NCBI GenBank assembly: GCA_965368405.1
Contig: CBDUMS010000036.1
Location: 1-30,005, forward strand
Direction: 5' to 3'
From: S012-113 sp965368405
GTDB lineage: Bacteria; Bacteroidota; Bacteroidia; Cytophagales; Cyclobacteriaceae
DNA: 30,005 bases
Made by a program: the position numbers and the translations under genes. How positions within the stretch are numbered: the first letter of the stretch is position 1; the number at the start of each line of letters is the position of its first letter. Positions 16,139 through 24,515 of this stretch are shown here, one piece after another. The notes beneath the pieces were generated by a model. That model was not told the DNA's origin, ran no database searches, and worked only from the letters and a program-made list of their open reading frames with translations.

Positions 16139-16693
16139 CTATTTTGCTAGAGGGGCTTTAATGCGGTAAGCTGGTTGCACTTTACCTTTGCTTATACTCA
16201 CTAACTTTCCTTTTAGTAGTCTTTTCTTGAATGGACTGAGATGATCAGTAAATAGTATCCCTTCAATGTGATCGTATTCATGTTGTATAATTCGTGCCTG
16301 AAGACCATCATATGTTTTTTCATGCTCAACCCAGTCTTCATCGAAAAATCGAATTTTTAATTTTTCTTGTCTAAAAACGTCTTCTCTTACTTCAGGAATA
16401 CTCAGGCAACCTTCTTCAAATGCCCATTCTTCACCATCCTCTTCAAGAATTTCTGGGTTTATAAATACCTGTTTGAATTCGTTAACTTCAGGATCTTCCA
16501 TCTTACTGGCATCGATAACAAACATACGTATGCTTTTGCCAATTTGAGGAGCTGCCAGACCTATGCCGTCGGCTTGATCCATGGTTTCGTACATGTCAGA
16601 AGCGAGCTGTTTAACGTCTATCTCGTCTTTTACAATATCTGCCGCACGTTTCTTGAGTACGGGGTTTCCATATACAACTATTGGATATATCAT
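16139..16693 (-). CDS. def: Peptide deformylase
   Basis: This 184-residue cytoplasmic metalloenzyme removes the formyl group from new N-terminal methionines. All three family motifs are present: GIGLAAPQ (43-50), EGCLS (94-98, zinc ligand C96) and HEYDH (138-142, two zinc His and the catalytic Glu). The sequence after motif 3 (IEGILFTDHLSPFKKRLLKG) is the usual C-terminal helix, and length is standard. The start codon overlaps the ruvX stop as ATGA, so the pair is a coupled operon. Nothing unusual is seen. Confidence 0.96.
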   Translation of the reverse strand: MIYPIVVYGNPVLKKRAADIVKDEIDVKQLASDMYETMDQADGIGLAAPQIGKSIRMFVIDASKMEDPEVNEFKQVFINPEILEEDGEEWAFEEGCLSIPEVREDVFRQEKLKIRFFDEDWVEHEKTYDGLQARIIQHEYDHIEGILFTDHLSPFKKRLLKGKLVSISKGKVQPAYRIKAPLAK

Positions 16694-17118
16694 TTTTTAT
16701 ACGATTCTGCTTCCATATATGATTGTAATATTATGGTAGCACTTAGTTTATCAATATTTTCTTTTTTTCTTCTTTCAGACTTAGACGACCCACCACTAAT
16801 CATAGCGGCCATGGCCATTTTTGAAGTATATCGTTCGTCGTGCAAAATTATTGGATGAGCCTTAAATTTGTTTTTTAAAGCAGCAACAAATTGTCTTACT
16901 GCCTCGCTGGAATGGCTATCCTTATTGTACAAGTCTCGGGGCATTCCAACTACAATGGCCTCAACATTTTCTGATGCAAGATAATTTTTAAGATATGGAT
17001 ATATCTCCGACGAGTGGACCGTAGTTAATGGACTGGCAATAAGCTGTTCTTCGTCGGTTACTGCTAGCCCAACTCGCTTAGTTCCATAATCAACTCCCAG
17101 AATTCTAGCCATTATCAA
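16690..17118 (-). CDS. ruvX: RuvX/YqgF family Holliday junction resolvase-like nuclease
   Basis: The product has 142 residues (140 if it starts at the third codon, Met, at 17110-17112). RILGVDYGTKRVGLAVTD carries the first acidic residue of the RNase H-like fold. VVGMPRDLYN, DERYTSKMA and DKLSATIILQSYM are the later conserved motifs, including the catalytic Glu/Asp positions. YqgF proteins are implicated in pre-16S rRNA 5' end processing and were first described as resolvases. Coupling to def by an ATGA overlap is common in Bacteroidota. The function is inferred from the family. Confidence 0.93.
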   Translation of the reverse strand: MIMARILGVDYGTKRVGLAVTDEEQLIASPLTTVHSSEIYPYLKNYLASENVEAIVVGMPRDLYNKDSHSSEAVRQFVAALKNKFKAHPIILHDERYTSKMAMAAMISGGSSKSERRKKENIDKLSATIILQSYMEAESYKK

Positions 17119-17133
17119 TTTCTATTATTCTTA

Positions 17134-17141
17134 CAAAATTA
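17134..17141 (-). promoter_or_regulatory. Bacteroidota -7 element for ruvX-def
   Basis: The minus strand reads TAATTTTG, an exact TAnnTTTG, predicting a start near 17128 and a leader of about ten bases. The nearest TTTG (17156-17159) is only 14 bases upstream, so the -33 element is unclear. Confidence 0.45.
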
Positions 17142-17236
17142 GCGGATTTTTGATGCAAATATGCCTTTCTTAGGTAGTTTGAACTATTTAGATGCAAATA
17201 CGTTAGAGATTTTATTACATTTATGGCTATTCACTT

Positions 17237-18871
17237 ATGAGCGAAATCAATAATTCTAACAAACAAATACGACTACCGCTAATCATAGCGCTGGCCATCT
17301 CCATAGGGATTGTCATCGGTACATTTCTCGTTGAACCCAAAGCTGTTTCCGTTCATTCATCACAGGCTATAAGTAAGTTTCGTGAGGTATTAACCAATAT
17401 TGACCAGAATTATGTGGACTCTGTCAACAGTAACGAATTAGTAGACCAGGCCATTATAAACATTCTGGAGGAACTTGATCCACATACAGCCTATGTACCG
17501 GCCAATGATTTAGAACTGGCGAACATGCATCTTAAAGGAGGTTATAATGGTATAGGCGTACAATTTGATATTATTCGAGATACGATTGTGGTTGTTAAGC
17601 CAAACGAAGGTGGACCCGCGCATCGAGCAGGCCTTCGTGCCGGTGATAGAATTATAATGGTAGAGGATGAACAAGTGGCTGGGATTGATTTGGACAATCG
17701 TGATGTAACGGATAGGCTGCTTGGCAAAAAAGGCACAAAAGTGAATGTTACTGTGAAGCATTTCGGCGAAACTGAATTAAAGGAATATACCATAACACGA
17801 GGAAAAATCCCTCAAAAAACTGTAGTGGCCGCCTATATGGCTACCGATGATATTGGCTACATTAAGCTTGCAAGTTTTGGCTCGAAGAGTTATTCGGAGT
17901 TTAAATCGGCACTTGTTATGCTTAAAGAAGATGGGATGCAGAAACTCATCTTAGACCTGCAAGGCAATGGCGGAGGCTATATGTCGGCTGCAGAAAAAAT
18001 CGCAGATGAACTCATTGGAGGGAGTCCTGTTATTGTATCGCAGGTTGGCAAGGTAGATCGCTATACAAGTACTGTAAATGCCAGTAAAGATGGGGTTTTC
18101 GAAGATCAACCGATTATTGTTTTAATCGATGAGTACAGTGCTTCTGCCTCAGAAATTGTGGCTGGTGCCTTACAAGATAATGATAGAGCCTTAATTGTAG
18201 GTCGACGTTCGTATGGGAAGGGTTTAGTTCAATTACCCATTAACTTGAGCGATGGTTCGGAACTGAGACTTACAATCGCACGTTACTACACACCTTCTGG
18301 TAGAAGTATTCAAAAGCCCTACGTTAAAGGAGAGGATCTAAACTATTCGCACGACCTCCTTCAGCGCTATGAAAACGGAGAACTTTTTTACGAAGACAGT
18401 ATAAAATTAAATGACTCTTTGCGCTATACTACTCCGAAGGGTAGAGTAGTGTACGGTGGTGGTGGCATAATGCCCGATCGCTTTGTGCCTTATGATTCGG
18501 CCATGAATACGGAACTGTTCAACAGTCTGATTTCAAGTAGGGTTCTTCGTGAGTTTACATTGGAATACTATTTAAAAAATAAAATTGAGTTAGAAAACTA
18601 CACGCTGGAGGCGTTCATTGATAGCTTCAGTCTTGGTAAACGAGACTTGCGGCGATTATTTAGCATGGCAGAAGAACGCAATCTGTCTTTTTCTGAAGCA
18701 GAATACAATCAAATTAAGATGCATTTATTAAGCTATTTAAAAGCTGAAATCGCCCGTTCTGTTTGGGATGATGAAGGTTTCTACCCTATCTATAATGCTG
18801 TATCTAATATGGCTTTCGATAATGCTTTGCATATGTTCGATGACGCCCAGGCGCTAGTGATGAACCCTTAA
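17237..18871 (+). CDS. S41 family C-terminal processing peptidase (CtpA/Prc-like)
   Basis: The 544-residue protease has an N-terminal signal anchor (residues 12-31), so it acts in the periplasm. The ELDPHTAYVP region leads into a PDZ domain (~95-180, GIGVQFDIIRDTIVVVKP then AGLRAGDRIIMVEDE). The S41 core follows: GYIKLASFG, then LDLQGNGGGYMSAAEKIADE. The nucleophile is the second Ser of DEYSASASEIVAGALQDND, and the general-base Lys is in GRRSYGKGLVQ. Residues ~370-544 are the long charged tail common in Bacteroidota members. Such enzymes trim protein C-termini, including peptidoglycan hydrolases and their regulators. It is convergent with the TPR gene and 118 bases from divergent ruvX. Confidence 0.94.
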   Translation: MSEINNSNKQIRLPLIIALAISIGIVIGTFLVEPKAVSVHSSQAISKFREVLTNIDQNYVDSVNSNELVDQAIINILEELDPHTAYVPANDLELANMHLKGGYNGIGVQFDIIRDTIVVVKPNEGGPAHRAGLRAGDRIIMVEDEQVAGIDLDNRDVTDRLLGKKGTKVNVTVKHFGETELKEYTITRGKIPQKTVVAAYMATDDIGYIKLASFGSKSYSEFKSALVMLKEDGMQKLILDLQGNGGGYMSAAEKIADELIGGSPVIVSQVGKVDRYTSTVNASKDGVFEDQPIIVLIDEYSASASEIVAGALQDNDRALIVGRRSYGKGLVQLPINLSDGSELRLTIARYYTPSGRSIQKPYVKGEDLNYSHDLLQRYENGELFYEDSIKLNDSLRYTTPKGRVVYGGGGIMPDRFVPYDSAMNTELFNSLISSRVLREFTLEYYLKNKIELENYTLEAFIDSFSLGKRDLRRLFSMAEERNLSFSEAEYNQIKMHLLSYLKAEIARSVWDDEGFYPIYNAVSNMAFDNALHMFDDAQALVMNP

Positions 18872-18881
18872 AAGTGAGGCG

Positions 18882-19883
18882 CTAATAACAATATTGCCGC
18901 ATATAATTACGGGCTTTGGCCTCACCCATTTGAAAAGCACGTTCGAAGTCTTCGCAGCCATCGTAAGGCCTATCGTCATGTACTAGCGACATGCCGCGGT
19001 ACAAGAGTGTAAGCCTCAAACTTTTATTCAGCGGATCGGTAGATTTTATTTCTCCTTTTTGAGAGGCAATAACCTTTATGATCATCTCTATGGTTAAAGA
19101 ATAATCATCGTAAGCAGATGAATAATTTCCTTGATTAAACAAGGCATGCCCTCTGCTTTCGTAATAACTGAAGTCGGTTTGGTTAAGTGAAATGGCCCTG
19201 CTAAAATCTCTTTGGGCAACCTGATACTTACCTAAATTAAAGTTAAGGTTACCACGCTCAGCGAAATATTTATCGTTCTGAGGGGCCATTTGAATGGCCT
19301 TGTTAATACTGGTTAGGGCTGCCAGAAACTGTTCTGCGCTTACCAGGTATTTAGCCTCAAGATAATAAAGATTCGGATCGTCTTTTTTAAACGCTATAGC
19401 TTCGGCTATAGTGGTACTGGCGCCCTTAAAGTCATACTTATGTGTATCCGGATGGATATTAGTTGCCTGATAATCGGCCTTTAAAACATAATATTCTATA
19501 TTTTCAGGATCAAGCCGTATAGCATTATTATAATCGGTGAGCACATAGGTGCGGTGATTATTTAGTTGCCGATGCATTCGCGCCCTTTCGATATATAACT
19601 CTGGATTCGAGGGGTTTGCGGCAATAGCAATATCGTAATATAGGATTGCTCGCGTATACTTGTTTTGCCTTTCGTAGTATTCCCCCATCATGGTATTGGC
19701 TGTTGGGTTATTCGGCGAAAGGATAAGCGCGCTATCGAGCTCTCGCTTCGCTAGCATCTCCTTGCCTGCGCTCAAATACTCTCGTGCCGCGATGATATAA
19801 TTGGTAGTAGCCTCTTGCGCAAACAACGGCAAGGCACTAGCGAATACAAAAAATAGTATAAGAGTTATTTTTAAAAATTTCAC
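18882..19883 (-). CDS. Secreted tetratricopeptide-repeat (TPR) protein
   Basis: The 333-residue protein has a signal peptide (MKFLKITLILFFVFASALPL, cleavage after FAQ). About seven TPR units follow between residues 33 and 280. They are recognisable by the small-residue pattern at positions 8, 20 and 27 and by linkers such as NPSNPEL, DPENIEYY, APQNDKYF and NQTDFSYY. The last segment (~280-333), with Cys pairs near GCEDFERAF and RQYCY, looks like a capping helix. The protein probably serves as a periplasmic scaffold; no catalytic domain is present. It is convergent with the ctpA-like protease, with 10 bases between stops, and divergent from rmuC. Confidence 0.87.
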   Translation of the reverse strand: MKFLKITLILFFVFASALPLFAQEATTNYIIAAREYLSAGKEMLAKRELDSALILSPNNPTANTMMGEYYERQNKYTRAILYYDIAIAANPSNPELYIERARMHRQLNNHRTYVLTDYNNAIRLDPENIEYYVLKADYQATNIHPDTHKYDFKGASTTIAEAIAFKKDDPNLYYLEAKYLVSAEQFLAALTSINKAIQMAPQNDKYFAERGNLNFNLGKYQVAQRDFSRAISLNQTDFSYYESRGHALFNQGNYSSAYDDYSLTIEMIIKVIASQKGEIKSTDPLNKSLRLTLLYRGMSLVHDDRPYDGCEDFERAFQMGEAKARNYMRQYCY

Positions 19884-19915
19884 GAGGTCGTAATGATAGT
19901 AAAAGAAGATAAATA

Positions 19916-19947
19916 TTGCAGCTTATGCTATTGATTTTCTATCTTGG
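19916..19947 (+). promoter_or_regulatory. Weak Bacteroidota promoter candidate for rmuC-groES-like
   Basis: TTG (19916-19918) is followed after 21 bases by TATCTTGG (19940-19947), one mismatch from TAnnTTTG. The start would fall near 19953, before the GTG at 19972. Confidence 0.3.
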
Positions 19948-19971
19948 TGTAAGCATTTTAACGACAGGAAA

Positions 19972-21279
19972 GTGGATTTTATTGGAGTATTTGGAGGATT
20001 TGTTATAGGGAGCATTGCTGTATGGCTTGTAGTAAGGTTTTCATCTTCGCGTTCAACGCAATTGGTAGAAGACCGTATTTCAGATCTAACTACGAGAAAC
20101 GAACAACTGGCAACTGATTTGGATGAGGAGCGTCAGAAGAATATTAATTTATCGAAGACTGTTGCAACGCTCGAAGAAAGTAACAAGAACCTTCGGAATC
20201 AATACGAAGAAAATGAGAAGCTGTTGGCTGATCGTTTTGAGAATTTAGCCAATGAAATTCTTGATAAAAAGTCGCAAAAGTTTACCGATCAAAACGCTAA
20301 AAATCTAGGCACGCTGCTCGATCCATTAAAAGATAAGATAGAAAAGTTTGAGCAGAAGGTAGAAAAATCGAACCAGGAAAGCTTGAAATGGAACACTGCA
20401 CTAAAAACACAAATAGATAGTCTGCGTGATCTAAATCAGCAGATTAACAAAGAAGCAGAAAATCTAACTAAGGCACTTAAAGGGGAAACGAAAACACAAG
20501 GAAACTGGGGCGAGTTTATACTAGAGAGTATTTTAGAAAAATCCGGCCTTGTAAAGGATAGAGAATACATGGTCCAATCTTCTAATACTTCAGAAGATGG
20601 GCGAAGATTACAACCCGATGTGATTGTTAAGCTGCCCGATGATAAGCATGTTATTATTGATTCGAAGGTGAGTCTGGTAGCCTATGAACGTTTTGTTAAT
20701 GCTGAAGAAGAAGTAGAGCAAACTTCTAATTTAGCGCTGCATGTAGAATCGGTTAAACGCCACGTTAAGCAACTCAGTGAAAAAGAATACCAAAAACTCG
20801 CCGGTTTAGATGGTCTTGATTTTGTGCTCTTATTCATTCCAATCGAACCGGCATTTAGCCTTGCCTTACAAGCGGATACGGAGTTGTTTACCAATGCTCT
20901 TGATAGGAATATTGTTGTAGTGAGCCCTACAACCTTAATGGCGACCCTAAGAACCATTGCTGGAATCTGGAAAAATGAATATCAGAGCCGAAACGCCATT
21001 GAGATTGCCCGACAAAGTGGCAATTTGTATGATAAGTTTGTTGGATTTACCGCAGACCTAATCAAAATCGGGCGCACTATGGATACTGCAAAAGATACTT
21101 ATCAGGAGGCCATGAATAAGCTTTCATCAGGAAAGGGAAACCTCGTTAGCCGAGTAGAAAATATTAAAGAGCTTGGTGCTAAGGCTTCTAAAACAATTGA
21201 TTCGAAACTGATTGAAAGGGCAGGCACATTTATTGAAAGCAATAATGAATTGAAGAAGAGCGATGAGGATAACACCTGA
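19972..21279 (+). CDS. rmuC: RmuC family DNA recombination protein
   Basis: The 435-residue protein starts at GTG, preceded by an AGGAAA purine run. No ATG is available before the membrane segment. Residues 5-23 form an N-terminal transmembrane helix. Residues ~30-170 are a long heptad-rich coiled coil (for example NEQLATDLDEERQKNINLSK). The RmuC domain covers ~175-410, with GNWGEFILESILEKSGL, QPDVIVKLPDDKHVIIDSKV and FIPIEPAF in the expected order. The PDVIVKLPD...DSK core resembles a restriction-nuclease-like fold, and E. coli RmuC limits rearrangements at inverted repeats. The gene overlaps the next one by 17 bases in another frame. Confidence 0.94.
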   Translation: MDFIGVFGGFVIGSIAVWLVVRFSSSRSTQLVEDRISDLTTRNEQLATDLDEERQKNINLSKTVATLEESNKNLRNQYEENEKLLADRFENLANEILDKKSQKFTDQNAKNLGTLLDPLKDKIEKFEQKVEKSNQESLKWNTALKTQIDSLRDLNQQINKEAENLTKALKGETKTQGNWGEFILESILEKSGLVKDREYMVQSSNTSEDGRRLQPDVIVKLPDDKHVIIDSKVSLVAYERFVNAEEEVEQTSNLALHVESVKRHVKQLSEKEYQKLAGLDGLDFVLLFIPIEPAFSLALQADTELFTNALDRNIVVVSPTTLMATLRTIAGIWKNEYQSRNAIEIARQSGNLYDKFVGFTADLIKIGRTMDTAKDTYQEAMNKLSSGKGNLVSRVENIKELGAKASKTIDSKLIERAGTFIESNNELKKSDEDNT

Positions 21280-21637
21280 ATTGAAGATTAAGAACTTGAT
21301 TGTTGTTGGAGACCGGGTACTCATTAAGCCTAAGAAAGCAGACAATCGCACACAAAGTGGTTTATACTTGCCACCAGGAGTTCAGGAAAAGGAAAAAATT
21401 CAAAGTGGCTATATTGTAAAGGTAGGCCCGGGCTATCCATTGCCATTACCAGCCGATGAAGATGATGCGTGGAAAGGGAAGGAAGAAGCTGTGAAGTACA
21501 TACCGTTACAAGCAGAGGAAGGGGATTTAGCCATATTTCTGCAGAAAGGGGCCGTAGAGATTCAGTATGAAGGTGAAAAGTATTTTATTGTGGCACAGGC
21601 CTCCATCCTGATGTTGGAAAGGGAATCGGATATATAA
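21263..21637 (+). CDS. GroES-like co-chaperonin (Cpn10 family) paralogue
   Basis: This 124-residue protein is longer than standard GroES (about 95). LIVVGDRVLIKPKK (13-26) is the first Cpn10 strand. Next come a mobile-loop equivalent, NRTQSGLYLPPGVQEKEK (28-45), in which LYL replaces the usual Ile-Val-Leu GroEL-binding tripeptide, and then GYIVKVGPGYPLP. EGDLAIFLQKGAVEIQYEGE and YFIVAQASILMLE are the C-terminal strands. The extra ~25 residues are an acidic insertion (DEDDAWKGKEEAVKY, about 66-80) in place of the roof loop. No groEL gene is in the window, so this is probably an accessory paralogue. It overlaps rmuC and is followed by a strong terminator. Whether it binds GroEL is unknown. Confidence 0.82.
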   Translation: MRITPELKIKNLIVVGDRVLIKPKKADNRTQSGLYLPPGVQEKEKIQSGYIVKVGPGYPLPLPADEDDAWKGKEEAVKYIPLQAEEGDLAIFLQKGAVEIQYEGEKYFIVAQASILMLERESDI

Positions 21638-21674
21638 AAAAAGAGCAGCTCTAAGGAACTGCTCTTTAATTTTT
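21636..21674. terminator. Bidirectional rho-independent terminator
   Basis: AAAGAGCAG (21640-21648) and CTGCTCTTT (21659-21667) form a perfect 9-bp stem with a ten-base loop. T-rich sequence follows on the plus strand (AATTTTT, 21668-21674) and on the minus strand (A run at 21636-21642). It serves rmuC-groES-like (+) and the convergent barrel gene (-). Confidence 0.88.
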
Positions 21675-21688
21675 AAGTCAAATCTTCC

Positions 21689-22300
21689 TTAATTAATAAA
21701 ACCTATTCCAAGGGCAAGAGTAAAGAATGAAATAGGAAAGTTATCTGCTGTTTTTGTCGTATATCTAAATCTACCAGCAACATTGGCACCAACACCGGTT
21801 AGACCAAAAGGAATCATAACGCCAACTTCAGGTTGAACGGCGAATCCCCACTTCTTAGAAATAATGCTAACAAGACCTATATCGGTTCGTACATCAACAT
21901 AGCTCGTTCCAATGCCTAGTCCAAAATAAGGTCTAACGGCGCCATCAGAGCCTAAATAATAGTGAGCATTAACCATTATAGGTAGCGTATTTATGAATCT
22001 ATACTCAGTTCCTGAAATTGAACCCTGAACATTATCGAGATCCGCAACTGTAATAGATCGCGGAGGTAAATCACGCTTAATTTCATCAAACACTTCCCAG
22101 GAGAATGAACCTCCCAACGAGATGTTATCGGTAAGAAATCCTCTTCCATCCATACTAAAACCTCTGAAACTCGGATCAGAGATATATTCCTGTTGTTCGC
22201 CAGAAGCGAAAGACATACTATAATTGAACGTCCAAAACGTTCGTTGTGCGAAGGCAGTTGTACTGGCTAATACCGCTATTAATATTAATATCTTCTTCAT
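21689..22300 (-). CDS. Outer-membrane beta-barrel protein (OmpA/OMP_b-brl-like), unknown function
   Basis: The 203-residue protein has a signal peptide (MKKILILIAVLASTTAFAQ) and an eight-strand-type barrel pattern. It has an early WTFNYSMSFASGEQQEYIS, SLGGSFSWEVFDE, then PYFGLGIGTSYVDVRTDIG, WGFAVQPEVGVMIPFG, and a C-terminal FFTLALGIGFIN. This matches the small outer-membrane barrel group common in Bacteroidota. Its start is nine bases after the DUF4136-like lipoprotein gene, so the two are co-transcribed and may act together at the outer membrane. No enzymatic motif is present. Confidence 0.83.
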   Translation of the reverse strand: MKKILILIAVLASTTAFAQRTFWTFNYSMSFASGEQQEYISDPSFRGFSMDGRGFLTDNISLGGSFSWEVFDEIKRDLPPRSITVADLDNVQGSISGTEYRFINTLPIMVNAHYYLGSDGAVRPYFGLGIGTSYVDVRTDIGLVSIISKKWGFAVQPEVGVMIPFGLTGVGANVAGRFRYTTKTADNFPISFFTLALGIGFIN

Positions 22301-22309
22301 CTTTCGTAA

Positions 22310-23065
22310 TTATTTAAGGTATGGAGATTGTACAAAAGCCTGTTTAATATTCGAGACCACTCTTTCTGAGTTACTCGAAGAATTGCTGCTTAATAAGCCT
22401 CTTATTACTGCAACCCAAGAAGGATCAAAATCATCTGGAACAGTTCCGCCGCCGGCAAATTGTCTAACATCGAACAAATCCAGGATAATAGTACCTACCT
22501 CGTATTTGGTATAGGAAACTGTAGGAGGATAGCCACAATAATAGCAACCGCCTGGGTAACCAGGGTACCAGCCGCCCCACCAGCCGCCACCGGGCCACCA
22601 AGGATAGCCTGGATATACGGTACCAACCACCTGAATTCTTAACATTATTGCCGGGGTAACTACGGCATCAACACTCGGTGGTGTAGCACCTTCTGTTGGA
22701 ACAAATACGGTAACATTTGAATTAGCAGGAGCAGGGCTAGGCGTTGCTGTTTCGCTGATAATAACAACGTTCGACTCACCATAAAGTGCGACCAATTCCA
22801 ATAAAGTGGTATTCAGTATTTCATCATCTACTTCACCGTCATATGGAATATTATTGTCTGGATCATCCTCATCAACAATTGCAACTACATCCCATACTAT
22901 CGCCGCACTGGTTGGTGCTGTAGCTAAATCTTCGCTATTATAGAAGGTGGAAGTTGTGTCTAAGTCCGAAATGGGTATCGACCCACCTGGATAACAAGCC
23001 TGTAGAATCACGATGGCGATAAGTGCCCAAAGTGGTTTCTTCAATGTATTATACATTTGTTTCAT
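22310..23065 (-). CDS. DUF4136-like lipoprotein with Gly/Trp/Tyr/Pro-rich insert
   Basis: The 251-residue protein has a lipoprotein signal: a hydrophobic segment 12-21 and lipobox LQAC with Cys24. Met4 is an alternative start. The N-terminal ISDLDTTSTFYN and C-terminal EVGTIILDLFD, then WVAVIRGLL with SERVVSNIKQAF, fit the DUF4136 pattern seen in Bacteroidota and Proteobacteria lipoproteins. Residues 151-180 are a low-complexity insert of Pro, Gly, Trp and Tyr with a CYYC motif (174-177). Similar aromatic/Gly stretches occur in other members as I remember them. Function of the family is unknown; DUF4136 proteins are thought to sit in the outer membrane. Nine bases separate it from the downstream barrel gene. 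Confidence 0.78.
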   Translation of the reverse strand: MKQMYNTLKKPLWALIAIVILQACYPGGSIPISDLDTTSTFYNSEDLATAPTSAAIVWDVVAIVDEDDPDNNIPYDGEVDDEILNTTLLELVALYGESNVVIISETATPSPAPANSNVTVFVPTEGATPPSVDAVVTPAIMLRIQVVGTVYPGYPWWPGGGWWGGWYPGYPGGCYYCGYPPTVSYTKYEVGTIILDLFDVRQFAGGGTVPDDFDPSWVAVIRGLLSSNSSSNSERVVSNIKQAFVQSPYLK

Positions 23066-23151
23066 AAATTAAATGTTTGTTTTATTATTTTAACTTCTTT
23101 TAATTCGATTTGTTGCAAATATCATGAGTTTAATCCAAAAAGCGCAAAAAG

Positions 23152-24183
23152 TCATTCTGGGACTATAGCGATTAATTCTTTGATCAGACCAGCTCGCAAC
23201 ACTTTTATAATAACTTTATCGCCTGGTTTCAAGCCAGACATGCTTTTCCTAAACGCAACTTGATCTATTGTTGGTTCCATTTTAAAATCGCCTACCTGCA
23301 ATACAATATCGCCACCGGCCATTATTTTATTACCTTCAATAATTACCTCGTAATATCCAGCTTTAACACCAGCAATATCAGATGGCGAATTTGCCGCCAC
23401 TTTCTGAACCAAAAGTCCCATTTCCTGAGGTACATTAAAAATCTCCGCCGCTGGGCCAACCAAGGGTTCGAAGGTTAAACCGAACCAAAAAGGCTGCTCT
23501 CCCAAAAGTTCGTGCTTAGCAACTTTTGATGTCACTGCGAATCCGAGTCCTTCAAAGCCACCAGATTCACTAAGAATAAAGCTAACAATACCTATCACTT
23601 CACCTTTCATATTAAACATAGGGCCGCCTGAATTACCATGGTTAATGGCAGCATCGGTTTGGAAGAATTCTTGCTTGGTAAAGTTGTCGCTAATATTATC
23701 ATCTGCTATTCTGCCACTAATATGTCCCATAGACAAAGAATGCTTTAGCCCGAGTGGCGCCCCGATTACAATTACTTCATTGCCAATTTTAACATCGTCT
23801 GAGTCACCAAGTGTAGCAACCTGCATGCCTTTAGGAACCCAGAGTAATTTAATCAGAGCTACATCGGCATCTGTATTTGAGGTTACAACCTTGGCAGGCA
23901 CTTCTTCTCCATTGGGGAATTCAACGATCACCTTCTCTGCGGCAGAGATAACATGAGCTGCCGTCATTATTTCACCGGTCTCGGAAATAACCACACCAGA
24001 GCCAAGCCCTTCCATGGTTACCGTAGCCTTTGTCATACTGCTTCGATCCGTAACTACCTCTTTCTCTTCAACTTTTATGGTTACAACCGTTGGGTTTACT
24101 TTCTGGTACAATTTGCTAACATCCTGCGCTATGCCAACTGTTGCAAAAAAGAGCGCCAGTGCCGTAAATAGATAGTTTTTCAT
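23152..24183 (-). CDS. HtrA/Deg-like trypsin-family serine protease with one PDZ domain
   Basis: The 343-residue protein has a signal peptide (MKNYLFTALALFFATVGIAQ), so it is periplasmic. The triad is complete: H77 in MTAAHVIS, D107 in NTDADVALIK and S185 in GNSGGPMF. The oxyanion and activation loops follow the HtrA pattern (GAPLGLKHSLSMGHISGRI, then FFQTDAAINHGNSG). One PDZ-like domain lies at ~235-340 (QKVAANSPSDIAGVKAGYYE). Classical DegP has two PDZ domains, so this is a shorter DegS/HhoA-like form, but without a membrane anchor. It is probably a quality-control protease for envelope proteins. It is followed by the lipoprotein/barrel pair with an 86-base gap. Confidence 0.92.
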   Translation of the reverse strand: MKNYLFTALALFFATVGIAQDVSKLYQKVNPTVVTIKVEEKEVVTDRSSMTKATVTMEGLGSGVVISETGEIMTAAHVISAAEKVIVEFPNGEEVPAKVVTSNTDADVALIKLLWVPKGMQVATLGDSDDVKIGNEVIVIGAPLGLKHSLSMGHISGRIADDNISDNFTKQEFFQTDAAINHGNSGGPMFNMKGEVIGIVSFILSESGGFEGLGFAVTSKVAKHELLGEQPFWFGLTFEPLVGPAAEIFNVPQEMGLLVQKVAANSPSDIAGVKAGYYEVIIEGNKIMAGGDIVLQVGDFKMEPTIDQVAFRKSMSGLKPGDKVIIKVLRAGLIKELIAIVPE

Positions 24184-24254
24184 TGTGTTTGCTTTTGTGA
24201 TTTTCTATATGGATACTTGCCTGAACTGGAAAAGTGTTGCAAAGGAAGCCTTGA

Positions 24255-24287
24255 TTTGGTTTTAAAACAAATTCATAGCTACTTTTG
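24255..24287 (+). promoter_or_regulatory. Consensus Bacteroidota promoter of tRNA-Leu
   Basis: TTTG (24255-24258), a 21-base spacer and TACTTTTG (24280-24287) match TTTG-N(19-21)-TAnnTTTG exactly. The predicted start is near 24293, giving a leader of about 38 bases to the mature tRNA. Confidence 0.75.
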
Positions 24288-24330
24288 CAGTCCTTATTTA
24301 CGCCGAAGCAATTAATCGGCAAGCAAATTT

Positions 24331-24415
24331 GCGCACGTGGTGGAATTGGTAGACACGCCAGCTTGAGGGGCTGGTGCCCTTACCGGGCGTGGAGGTTCGA
24401 CTCCTCTCGTGCGCA
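24331..24415 (+). tRNA. tRNA-Leu (anticodon GAG)
   Basis: The 85-base tRNA has acceptor stem GCGCACG/CGTGCGC (24331-24337 with 24408-24414) and discriminator A at 24415. The D arm contains GTGGAATTGGTAGACAC. The anticodon arm CCAGC-TTGAGGG-GCTGG puts GAG at positions 34-36, reading CUC and CUU. The long variable arm (GCCC/GGGC stem) is typical of leucine tRNA, and the T loop is TTCGACT with stem GGAGG/CCTCT. CCA is not encoded (the sequence continues ACAATA), so it must be added by CCA-transferase. Confidence 0.96.
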
Positions 24416-24515
24416 CAATAATGTTCCTTTAAATTCTTGAAAATTGACAGCGCTTAGTAACCAAATGAATAAGTTTGATAACCATTTGAAGTTTCTAGCA
24501 TTTAGTTTTAATTTG

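Noticed and set aside
16367..16858. 163-codon open frame on the plus strand opposite def and ruvX
   Set aside because: Both opposite genes have all catalytic motifs; the antisense frame is a shadow with no family features.
22545..22625. Imperfect GC-rich repeats suggesting a tandem repeat locus
   Set aside because: They are explained by the Pro/Gly/Trp-rich coding insert of the lipoprotein and are not regular enough for a CRISPR or tandem array.
23645..23956. 103-codon plus-strand frame opposite the HtrA-like protease
   Set aside because: Antisense shadow of a gene with a complete catalytic triad.
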